Position numbers and translations under genes: made by a program. This document shows, one piece after another, positions 1 to 5,772 of a stretch of DNA of 8,289 nt; within the stretch, counting starts at the first letter, position 1, and each line of letters opens with the position of its first letter. Below the pieces are notes generated by a model. The model saw only the letters and a program-made list of their open reading frames with translations. It was not told the DNA's origin and made no database searches. The DNA comes from DATCTV01 sp964400685. Its GTDB lineage: Bacteria; Desulfobacterota; Desulfomonilia; UBA1062. The DNA lies in the NCBI GenBank assembly GCA_964400685.1, contig CAYNVT010000161.1, positions 1-8,289 on the forward strand, given 5' to 3'.

Positions 1-452
1 TATTTGTCGAGGACGTTATCCTTGACGCGGACAAAATACCGCATGATGTCAGGAGGCCTGACATCGAGGCCAATGCTTTTGTAGTCGTCTATGGTCGGGA
101 GCTTCTCGGCTTTATCGATCTTGAAGAAGGGCTTTATGAATTTGTCTTCGATCTCGGAAGCTACGCTTTCGTCAAGTAGCGCTATGTGGAGCATATAGTC
201 GTTGTCGAGCACATCCCGGGTTACGCCGAGCGCCTCGGGGACGAAGCCCACAGCCCCTATGCCGCCGCCTTTTCCATTGCCCCTGTTGTGCATCTGCACC
301 GAGGGCTCGAAGATGTTCTTCCCTGTAACGGGGATGGAACTGATGAATCCCGTGACACCGCACCCGCCTTCTTCCTCGGTATTGGGAAGAAGTTGAGGGA
401 CTTCCCTGCAAATGCCTGTTCGCGACAGTAATATTTTTTCTGCGTTATCCAT
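1..452 (-). CDS. Class II glutamine amidotransferase, GltB1-like glutamate synthase subunit (C-terminal part missing)
   Basis: This is the N-terminal 150 residues of a protein that runs off the left window edge. Residues 27-36 read EEGGCGVTGF. Cys31 fits the class II (Ntn-type) amidotransferase nucleophile, which family members expose by removing a propeptide; here that would be about 30 residues. A following M-H-N-R-G-N-G-K-G-G-G segment matches the conserved HRG/glycine-rich substrate-binding stretch of the family. The expected role is to hydrolyse glutamine and pass ammonia to the FMN synthase core encoded just upstream. ATG 452 follows the previous stop by 17 bp, with only a weak purine-rich ribosome site (GTGGGG). 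The organisation matches the archaeal-type split glutamate synthase, in which the amidotransferase, core and GXGXG domains are separate proteins. The family call is firm. Its use in glutamate synthesis rather than another amidation is inferred from the neighbours. Confidence 0.85.
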   Translation of the reverse strand, partial: MDNAEKILLSRTGICREVPQLLPNTEEEGGCGVTGFISSIPVTGKNIFEPSVQMHNRGNGKGGGIGAVGFVPEALGVTRDVLDNDYMLHIALLDESVASEIEDKFIKPFFKIDKAEKLPTIDDYKSIGLDVRPPDIMRYFVRVKDNVLDK

Positions 453-469
453 TATATGAATACCCCACT

Positions 470-1951
470 TTATTTGCTGTAATCCACGTGCTCAAGCAGA
501 TCGGTGCGTCCGACCAGTTCCCTGACGCTTTTCATGCCGAATCTCTGCAGGATATCGACAAGCTGGTAATTCCATGCATGATACATATTTGTAAGCCTCT
601 GAGTCGCCCATTCCTCATTGAACAGGTCAGCCAGCTCTGAGTCGGTCGAAGCTATGCCCCGTGCGCATCCTCGACCGGATTCGCAGTTGCCGCAGCGTAC
701 GCATTCGAGTGAGACCATCTCGGCGGTTCCTATTACCGCTCCGTCCGCACCGAGACAGATGGCCTTTGCCAGATCATGGGCTGTCCTGATGCCGCCGGAG
801 GCGATGAGCGTCATTGCGTCGCGCGCCCCCTCTGCGACCAGGAAGTTGTGCACCTTTGTGATGGCATATTCGATGGGCATGGCGATATTCTTTTTCGCAA
901 TATCTGGCGCCGCACCGGTTCCACCGTATCCTCCATCGATATGAATGATATGGGCTCCTGCGTAGTATGAGCCGACAGCAACCATATCGACGTCGTTGGG
1001 AGTAGACACCTTGACCGAAACAAGGGCGTTCGGATTCATCTCCTTGATCCAGTCTATGTGCTTCTTGTGGTCTTCGATCGAATATACCGAGTGGAACGGG
1101 AAGGGTGAGAACAGGGATGCCCCCTGTACCGCCTCTCTCATTCTGGCAACGCTTGCAGTATTCTTTTCGCCGAGAAGGTGTCCGCCGAGGCCCGGTTTTG
1201 CACCCTGGGCGTATTTGAATTCCACTATTTTAACCCGCTGGATGGTTTCTTCGCGCACGCCGAAAAGACCGGTTGCTACCTGTGTGATCACATGGTCGTC
1301 ATAAGGATGGAGTATTTCCGGATAGCCGCCTTCGCCCGTGCAGGTGAATGTATTCCAGATTGAAGCGTTTCTCGCCTTTGACACCATGGTGGGAAGGCTG
1401 ACCGAGCCGAATGACATCCCGCCTCCATAAACAGGCGTGGATATTACCACATTGGCCCTGCCGTCATTCCTGCGGTTAAGCTCAATGGCGGTTGAGATCT
1501 CATCCCTTTGAACATCGGGAGGATTTTCCGGGAACTTAAAGCGCAGCTTGTCGAAACCGCCGCCTGAATTTCCCACATTATACTCAAGGTCCTTGCGGTC
1601 GGGTGGATAACCGGTTTCCGCCATGATCCAGGTGGCGGTGATCATGTCTGCAGTCCAGCGGTAGTCGCCGAGCGTTTCATACATGGGATTGTATGTTAGC
1701 GTTAAGGCCTTTCGCGGGCATTTTGCGATGCAGCAGAAATTGCGTTCAAGGCATTCGAACCCTATGCATTTATAGTCGATCGGAGGTTTTACCCTGTTGT
1801 GTCCCTCCAGCCTCTCATGGACGCCAAACGGGCAAGTGTTTGCGCATGTACCGCAGTTGATGCAGGCATCGGACCTTGTGACCTTGTACTTGGGCACATG
1901 GTGTTTGAATCTCGATGGAGTTTCCTTGATTTTTACTGTTGTTGGTTTCAT
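470..1951 (-). CDS. Glutamate synthase FMN/Fe-S core subunit with N-terminal ferredoxin domain (GltB2-like)
   Basis: This 493-residue protein is a ferredoxin domain fused to a glutamate synthase central domain. Ferredoxin cysteines are C30-x2-C33-x2-C36-x3-C40-P and an irregular second set, C62, C67, C73, C74 and C78-P. The catalytic (beta/alpha)8 domain shows PVYGGGMSFGS near residue 175, KYAQGAKPGLGG at 246-257, HIDGGYGGTGAAP at 337-349 and the phosphate-binding SGGI at 385-388, all hallmarks of GltB-type FMN domains. The cluster loop has C417, C420, C423 and C429, one cysteine more than the classical 3Fe-4S set. The family reaction is reductive transfer of glutamine-derived ammonia to 2-oxoglutarate in the cytoplasm. 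The ATG overlaps the preceding stop (ATGA), with GGTGA five bases upstream, which implies translational coupling. No NAD(P)H-binding GltD-like gene is visible here. Confidence in the family is very high. Confidence 0.93.
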   Translation of the reverse strand: MKPTTVKIKETPSRFKHHVPKYKVTRSDACINCGTCANTCPFGVHERLEGHNRVKPPIDYKCIGFECLERNFCCIAKCPRKALTLTYNPMYETLGDYRWTADMITATWIMAETGYPPDRKDLEYNVGNSGGGFDKLRFKFPENPPDVQRDEISTAIELNRRNDGRANVVISTPVYGGGMSFGSVSLPTMVSKARNASIWNTFTCTGEGGYPEILHPYDDHVITQVATGLFGVREETIQRVKIVEFKYAQGAKPGLGGHLLGEKNTASVARMREAVQGASLFSPFPFHSVYSIEDHKKHIDWIKEMNPNALVSVKVSTPNDVDMVAVGSYYAGAHIIHIDGGYGGTGAAPDIAKKNIAMPIEYAITKVHNFLVAEGARDAMTLIASGGIRTAHDLAKAICLGADGAVIGTAEMVSLECVRCGNCESGRGCARGIASTDSELADLFNEEWATQRLTNMYHAWNYQLVDILQRFGMKSVRELVGRTDLLEHVDYSK

Positions 1952-3339
1952 AAGTTCACCGCTTCTTTTATCTTGAACAGTCTGCCGAAAGTTTCTTTGT
2001 CGATATCTTCAAAGAATATGGCCCTGCCGGTTTCGCCCCTGAGCCGCCGTGCCTCCCTTATGCCCATGGCGCCCATCATTTCAAGTATCTGAGAATGCCA
2101 TGCCCCCATTAGATTGATGATCCTCTGGGTGAGAGTCCTGACTGTCGCTTTCTCCAATCCGACAGGGAAGACAAGCAGCTTTTCCGGACCCTCGAACAGC
2201 CTGGCGCCCAGCCCTATCATAATGGGAATGTCGATCGCAGTCAGGTCCGAACCGCACAGCATGGCCTTGGGGACGTGTTCCGCCATAGATATTCCGCCGG
2301 AAAAGATAAGGGTTACTTCATCGCGGATCTTTTCATCCACAAGTCTTAAATGAACCGAACGTATGACATCTTTGACCAGACGGCCGTCTTCGCCGCGGCC
2401 GCAATAGTCTGCGACTATATGGATCACTTCGGCGCCGTCGTGTGCGAGTTTTGAGACGATGCCTTCAATGTCATGTCCGGCCTTAACGCGGACTATTGTC
2501 ACCGCATCGCTCAATCCTGCAATTTTTTCTCTGATTTTCTGGAAATTCTTTAATAATTCTTCAGTATATTCGAAACAGAGCAGTCTTGCATCTTTTATGA
2601 AGGCCTTGTGGTCATCAATCTCGCCTGAATTCATTAAAGGAATGATGTTCCCCTTGTATTTCTCCACATCCTTTCCAATCTCGCCTACAGGCATTATAAC
2701 GAAGGTCGAAAGCTCTGAAGCAGCCTTCAAAAGTGCAGTAAGGACATTGCCGCTGATATCTTCGGCAGGGATATCAAAGATAATCGGGATAGGGATATCA
2801 ACGGTTCTTTTGATCTTTGAAAGAAGATTCCCGCTTTGATCAAATACCAGGTGATTCAGCTTTCTTCCGAGTTCCACAGAGGTGCTTATGTATTCACGTC
2901 CGTGGATGCCGTCTCTTGTGGGTCTTACGATTTCTGACATGTCGGTCCACATGCCGTCGAAGCCTTCTCCGGTAAACGGTCCCCGGTAACCTGCGCCCGT
3001 AACTGGAACTTTTCCGTCCTCGGCCTGCTTGAACAGTGTTATGAACATGTCCGGCTTCCAGAATGAACCGCCGATATTCCTGAAATCATTGTCTATTGAT
3101 TTTTCAAGGGCGCCCCTTGGACATTCCTGTATGCACCTGAAGCAGTTCCTGCATACTACGGTGTCCGGATCAGCCATTTTCCTGGGGTCGCGTTTGCCCC
3201 GCTTATGCGCTTCATAGATGCACACTTTTGAGCATTTGCCGCAGTTGATGCAGTTTTCTCCACGGACAATTTTGAACTTGAATATATTGTCCACCTGAAG
3301 AGGTGTTACCTTGGTATTAATGTGATATTTTTTCGGCAT
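1948..3339 (-). CDS. Degenerate paralogue of the glutamate synthase core with dicluster ferredoxin domain
   Basis: This 463-residue protein is collinear with its downstream neighbour but strongly diverged. Its N-terminus holds two textbook 4Fe-4S motifs, C30-x2-C33-x2-C36-x3-C40 and C63-x2-C66-x2-C69-x3-C73-P. The rest can be aligned by eye to the FMN domain: VIHIVADYCGRGEDG near residue 305-318 sits where the core has IHIDGGYGGTGAAP, and LIFSGGIS (S347) keeps the FMN-phosphate loop. The core's GGGMSFGS and KPGLGG motifs are absent. The whole 3Fe-4S loop is replaced by FEGPEKLLVFPVG at 382-394, with no cysteine. I infer a non-catalytic or electron-transfer partner, perhaps forming a pseudo-heterodimer with the core. 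The start is supported by AAGGAT at 3347-3352, eight bases upstream of ATG. The stop overlaps the next start by 4 bp. The family relation is well supported; the function is unknown. Confidence 0.85.
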   Translation of the reverse strand: MPKKYHINTKVTPLQVDNIFKFKIVRGENCINCGKCSKVCIYEAHKRGKRDPRKMADPDTVVCRNCFRCIQECPRGALEKSIDNDFRNIGGSFWKPDMFITLFKQAEDGKVPVTGAGYRGPFTGEGFDGMWTDMSEIVRPTRDGIHGREYISTSVELGRKLNHLVFDQSGNLLSKIKRTVDIPIPIIFDIPAEDISGNVLTALLKAASELSTFVIMPVGEIGKDVEKYKGNIIPLMNSGEIDDHKAFIKDARLLCFEYTEELLKNFQKIREKIAGLSDAVTIVRVKAGHDIEGIVSKLAHDGAEVIHIVADYCGRGEDGRLVKDVIRSVHLRLVDEKIRDEVTLIFSGGISMAEHVPKAMLCGSDLTAIDIPIMIGLGARLFEGPEKLLVFPVGLEKATVRTLTQRIINLMGAWHSQILEMMGAMGIREARRLRGETGRAIFFEDIDKETFGRLFKIKEAVNL

Positions 3340-3360
3340 AATCTTTATCCTTTTATGTTA

Positions 3361-3395
3361 GTGGCGAGTGGAGAGTTTAGAGTGCTGAGTTAAGA
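3361..3395 (-). repeat. Degenerate heptamer array, arm 1
   Basis: Five consecutive 7-bp units on the plus strand (GTGGCGA, GTGGAGA, GTTTAGA, GTGCTGA, GTTAAGA) share GT at the start and GA at the end. Read on the minus strand the unit is of the MACTCAC type. The array ends about 8 bp before the ribosome site of the 3339 gene and faces the second array at 3450. Confidence 0.7.
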
Positions 3396-3449
3396 TAGGA
3401 CGTTTCATAAATAAGGCATCATATCTTTTCACTTCTATTTTTTTCATTG

Positions 3450-3480
3450 CACTCACCACTTTTAACTCACAACTCACAAC
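3450..3480 (+). repeat. Degenerate heptamer array, arm 2
   Basis: Units CACTCAC, CACTTTT, AACTCAC, AACTCAC, then AAC, in the orientation opposite to arm 1. When the arms are folded in register, four successive units match at 5, 5, 6 and 5 of 7 positions. They could therefore form a long imperfect stem around a loop of about 54 bases in the operon mRNA. Confidence 0.7.
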
Positions 3481-3490
3481 CAGTTTTGTA

Positions 3491-5338
3491 TCAGCTGTTC
3501 ATCTCCACCATATCCCAGTATTCACTGCTTTCATCGACCTTTTTCAGAAATTCGACTATATCTTTTTCGGGTCTGCCGAACCGGGATTCAATCTTTTTTT
3601 CCAGAGTTTCCCATAGCGTCATCAGTTCGAGATTGGTCTGGCATATCTCCTCACATGCCTTGCATTTCATGCACATGAATGCCTTGGCCGCCTCTTCGGG
3701 TGTGATGTCTTTGCCCTCGGAGAGTTTCTTCGCCAGGGCAATCTTTCCCTTCGCTGTAACCGCCTCGTCTTTGGTGACAAGATAGGCGGGGCATACGGCG
3801 ATGCAGTTTCCGCATTTGGCGCATGCATGAGTTGTCAGTTCGAAATCGAGCCTGTCCACCTTCTTGTTCTTTCCGAAAATCATGATGATTATCAGTCCGA
3901 TAAGAGGAGAAAACAGCGAAAGCAGGCTCATCGATATATTGAAGAATAGAGGATTGAAAAGACCCTTTGTAATGATGTTGGAATCGACGCTGAAAAATTT
4001 GCCGGGATTCAGTATGCTGTTCGGATCGGCTTTGCGTTTATATGTCCTCAGTTCGAACTGCTTCTGCTTGCTGTAGAGGTAGTCTATAAAAGAGGCGTTC
4101 CACAGCCCCAGGCCGTATGGTTCGGCCCCCAGGCTTACGGCCGCCTTGGTCAGGAGCGAGACGAGAGGCATGCTGATGAAATACTTCTTGCTTCTCGAAT
4201 CGCAGAGGAACGTTGCCATAATGAGCGCGCTATGATCGTTGATGATGTACGAGTCGATGCAGACCTCCACGCCGAAATAAGTGCCAGTTTTCTTGGCCCT
4301 GGTGGTGAATGCGGCAGCGGATTCAATCGGGATGATGATTTCACTGGCGAGTATTGTAGGCCCGAGCCTCTTTGTCTTCATGCCGAAAAGCCGCTCGTTC
4401 CAGAGATAATTCGATACATAGGAGGGGGCTTCTTCAACGCTGGCGTTCAAGGCCATGAATTTAAGGAAACTTTCGTTTTCTTCCTCGCTCCCGAATTCCA
4501 CCATAACCGCCGCTGACTTTTTGAATATTGACCCATGCAGCATCTCATTTATGTCGCCGAGGTGATTTTCATCGACAAATCTTATCACATTGGGGTTCAG
4601 CTTCTTTTCTTTGATGGTCTCCGTCAGTTCCCTTATGAATGCAAACGCCTCTTTATCGTTTGCGAAATACAGAAGATGGGGATAAGTCGACTGCGGCATG
4701 TCTCGCAGCTTGAGAGTGACTTCGGCGATAATCCCGAATTCTCCTTCGGTCGAGACGAAATAGTCGAATTCGTGGTCCTCAGGGGTGAGTGTCTTCATCT
4801 CTCCCGCGCCTGTTACGACAGTCATCGAGACGATGTGCTTCGATATGTGGCCGTACCTGAAGCTGTTGATACCGTAACCGCCGGTCGAAATCCATCCGCC
4901 AACCGTGGAGAATTTGCTCGAAGGGTATGTCATCAGACACAGGCCGTTCTTTTTAGCAGCGATATCGATGTCGCTCCATCTGGCGCCGGCTTCGACTGTA
5001 ACGGTCTTCTGTCTGACATCAAGATCGAGGATTTTTCTCATGGGGGAAAGATCCATAACTATTCCTGAATTTGTCGGTATGACACCTCCGAATCCCCAGG
5101 ATGCAGCACCTCTGGCTATGACAGGGAATTTCTTCTCGTTAGCGAATTTCAGTACCTTCTGAATTTCATCCTTGTCACGGGGCTGAACCACAAAGTCAGG
5201 CATTGTTTTGAAGAATGTTTTTGTCATGATCAGCGGAACATCGCCTATATCATGGCTGTACATCTCCAATTCCTCGATTTTATCGATTACCTTGATATCG
5301 CCTTCAATCTTCCTGAAATCCTGCGCTAATGTTTTCAT
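3491..5338 (-). CDS. FAD-dependent oxidoreductase (GlcD/D-lactate dehydrogenase-like) with C-terminal iron-sulfur domain
   Basis: This 615-residue protein joins a VAO/PCMH-type FAD domain to a dicluster module. The FAD-binding part shows the loop ARGAASWGFGGV at 75-86 and TVGGWISTGGYGINSFRYG at 145-163, with EGEFGIIAEVTLKL after it. A FAD-oxidase C-type cap ends at the family signature DPNSILNPGKFF (438-449). Residues about 464-488 are strongly hydrophobic and could anchor the protein to the membrane. C506, C509, C512 and C516-P, then C556, C559, C562 and C566, suit two 4Fe-4S clusters of the GlcF/LutB/HdrD type. The family oxidises 2-hydroxy acids such as glycolate or lactate; the substrate cannot be read from the sequence. 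As first gene of the operon it may supply electrons to the glutamate synthase subunits. The start has only a weak AAAGAGA ribosome site, but no better in-frame start precedes the FAD domain. Confidence 0.88.
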   Translation of the reverse strand: MKTLAQDFRKIEGDIKVIDKIEELEMYSHDIGDVPLIMTKTFFKTMPDFVVQPRDKDEIQKVLKFANEKKFPVIARGAASWGFGGVIPTNSGIVMDLSPMRKILDLDVRQKTVTVEAGARWSDIDIAAKKNGLCLMTYPSSKFSTVGGWISTGGYGINSFRYGHISKHIVSMTVVTGAGEMKTLTPEDHEFDYFVSTEGEFGIIAEVTLKLRDMPQSTYPHLLYFANDKEAFAFIRELTETIKEKKLNPNVIRFVDENHLGDINEMLHGSIFKKSAAVMVEFGSEEENESFLKFMALNASVEEAPSYVSNYLWNERLFGMKTKRLGPTILASEIIIPIESAAAFTTRAKKTGTYFGVEVCIDSYIINDHSALIMATFLCDSRSKKYFISMPLVSLLTKAAVSLGAEPYGLGLWNASFIDYLYSKQKQFELRTYKRKADPNSILNPGKFFSVDSNIITKGLFNPLFFNISMSLLSLFSPLIGLIIIMIFGKNKKVDRLDFELTTHACAKCGNCIAVCPAYLVTKDEAVTAKGKIALAKKLSEGKDITPEEAAKAFMCMKCKACEEICQTNLELMTLWETLEKKIESRFGRPEKDIVEFLKKVDESSEYWDMVEMNS

Positions 5339-5409
5339 AGTTTAAATGTCTCTTTCGATTGCTTTTGTTTTTTTTAATGCCGTGCAGATAAAGCATTGAA
5401 TTTAATTTC

Positions 5410-5426
5410 AGCAAGATATATGCCAG
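5410..5426 (-). promoter_or_regulatory. Sigma-54 (-24/-12) promoter for the FAD oxidoreductase/glutamate synthase operon
   Basis: The minus strand reads CTGGCATATATCTTGCT. It matches the sigma-54 consensus YTGGCACGRNNNTTGCW at every strongly conserved base: TGGCA and TTGCT, with GG and GC separated exactly as required. Only the weakly conserved middle bases differ. The predicted start is near 5399, giving a leader of about 61 bases before ATG 5338. It implies activation by an NtrC-family enhancer-binding protein. Assigned by eye, without a transcript. Confidence 0.68.
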
Positions 5427-5439
5427 AACAGGTATATGG

Positions 5440-5455
5440 AATGTTGCGATATCAT
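5440..5455 (+). repeat. Direct repeat copy 1 (AATGTTGC-type)
   Basis: The 16-mer AATGTTGCGATATCAT matches 5583-5598 (AATGTTGCAATAATAT) at 13 positions. Both copies have AGAACA upstream, 9 bases before this copy and 2 before the other. This copy lies just upstream of the -24 element of the operon promoter. Confidence 0.35.
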
Positions 5456-5486
5456 CAAATATATGCGGCTTTGCATAAAAGCGGCG

Positions 5487-5512
5487 ATATGAAGTCTAAT
5501 CCCAATTCATAT
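5487..5512. repeat. Perfect 7-bp inverted repeat with 12-bp spacer, candidate activator site
   Basis: ATATGAA (5487-5493) and TTCATAT (5506-5512) are perfect inverted copies with half-site centres 19 bp apart. The centre lies about 100 bp upstream of the predicted sigma-54 transcript start, the usual distance for an enhancer-binding protein. The region is AT-rich, so chance is possible. Confidence 0.4.
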
Positions 5513-5558
5513 AAAAGGCAAATACCTGAATACATAAATGAACCATCGAAAATAATGA

Positions 5559-5588
5559 GACAATAATGTCGTAAAGAACAAAAATGTT
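5559..5588. repeat. Two tandem ACA-N4-TGT dyads
   Basis: GACAATAATGTC (5559-5570) and AACAAAAATGTT (5577-5588) are each perfect 4+4 palindromes around a 4-bp centre, with centres 18 bp apart. They sit about 165-183 bp upstream of the predicted operon start and about 190-210 bp upstream of the rightward gene. They are possible paired operator or enhancer sites; the protein is unknown. Confidence 0.35.
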
Positions 5589-5598
5589 GCAATAATAT
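5583..5598 (+). repeat. Direct repeat copy 2 (AATGTTGC-type)
   Basis: Second copy of the 16-mer at 5440-5455, 143 bp away in the same orientation. It overlaps the right half of the second ACA-N4-TGT dyad, so a bound factor could use both signals. Confidence 0.35.
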
Positions 5599-5723
5599 TC
5601 GTGAAGACATTATATCTGTTTATCAAGGGGCGTATCATTATTCAGCCTTGAAGAATCTCACGAGTAAGCTGTTTGACCGTTTTTGTCATGATGTCTGATG
5701 CCTGACGGCTGCAAAAAGGCTTT

Positions 5724-5740
5724 GTGGTATATTTATTGTA
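5724..5740 (+). promoter_or_regulatory. Weak sigma-54-like element or alternative sigma-70 promoter for the PPDK_N gene
   Basis: GTGGTATATTTATTGTA has GG and TTG at correct -24/-12 spacing, but the critical -12 C is T. If used, transcription would start near 5751, ahead of the ribosome site at 5761. A poor sigma-70 alternative overlaps it (TTGTGG at 5722, 17 bp, TATGAC at 5745). Neither is convincing alone. Confidence 0.25.
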
Positions 5741-5760
5741 AAGATATGACAAATATATCA

Positions 5761-5768
5761 AGAGGTGG
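5761..5768 (+). promoter_or_regulatory. Ribosome binding site deciding the PPDK_N start
   Basis: AGAGGTGG lies four bases before ATG 5773. The in-frame ATG at 5746 has only AT-rich sequence upstream, so the later start is preferred. Confidence 0.7.
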
Positions 5769-5772
5769 CCGT

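Larger units (their letters stand above)
5339..5772. other. Divergent intergenic regulatory region, no gene seen
   Basis: This 434-bp AT-rich stretch separates the leftward operon from the rightward PPDK_N gene. All ATG or GTG openings checked close within about 20 codons and lack ribosome sites. It holds the sigma-54 element, the inverted repeat, tandem dyads and direct repeats listed separately. No tRNA, small RNA or clear terminator was recognised. Confidence 0.7.

Noticed and set aside
3361..3447. A 29-codon minus-strand ORF (ATG AAA AAA ATA...) across the heptamer arm and loop
   Set aside because: It has no ribosome site and its second half is just the translated heptamer repeat. The open frame is explained by the 7-bp repeat lacking stops.
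3361..3480. CRISPR array or rho-independent terminator in the gap
   Set aside because: Units are 7 bp without spacers, so not CRISPR. The stem is imperfect, has a loop of about 54 bases and no following T-run in the direction of transcription, so not a standard terminator.
4535..5068. 177-codon plus-strand ORF opposite the FAD oxidoreductase
   Set aside because: It is antisense to a clear FAD-binding protein, has no recognisable domain or ribosome site, and fits a shadow of the real reading frame.
5434..5493. 18-codon plus-strand ORF in the divergent region
   Set aside because: Too short, no ribosome site, rich in cysteine and isoleucine by chance, and overlapping likely regulatory elements.
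5704..5724. GCCT...AGGC hairpin upstream of the rightward gene
   Set aside because: Only a 4-bp stem with a 13-base loop; not stable enough to call a terminator or riboswitch.
5746..5772. Earlier in-frame ATG for the PPDK_N gene
   Set aside because: No Shine-Dalgarno sequence precedes it, and AGAGGTGG is correctly placed for ATG 5773. It would add only nine residues before the conserved start.
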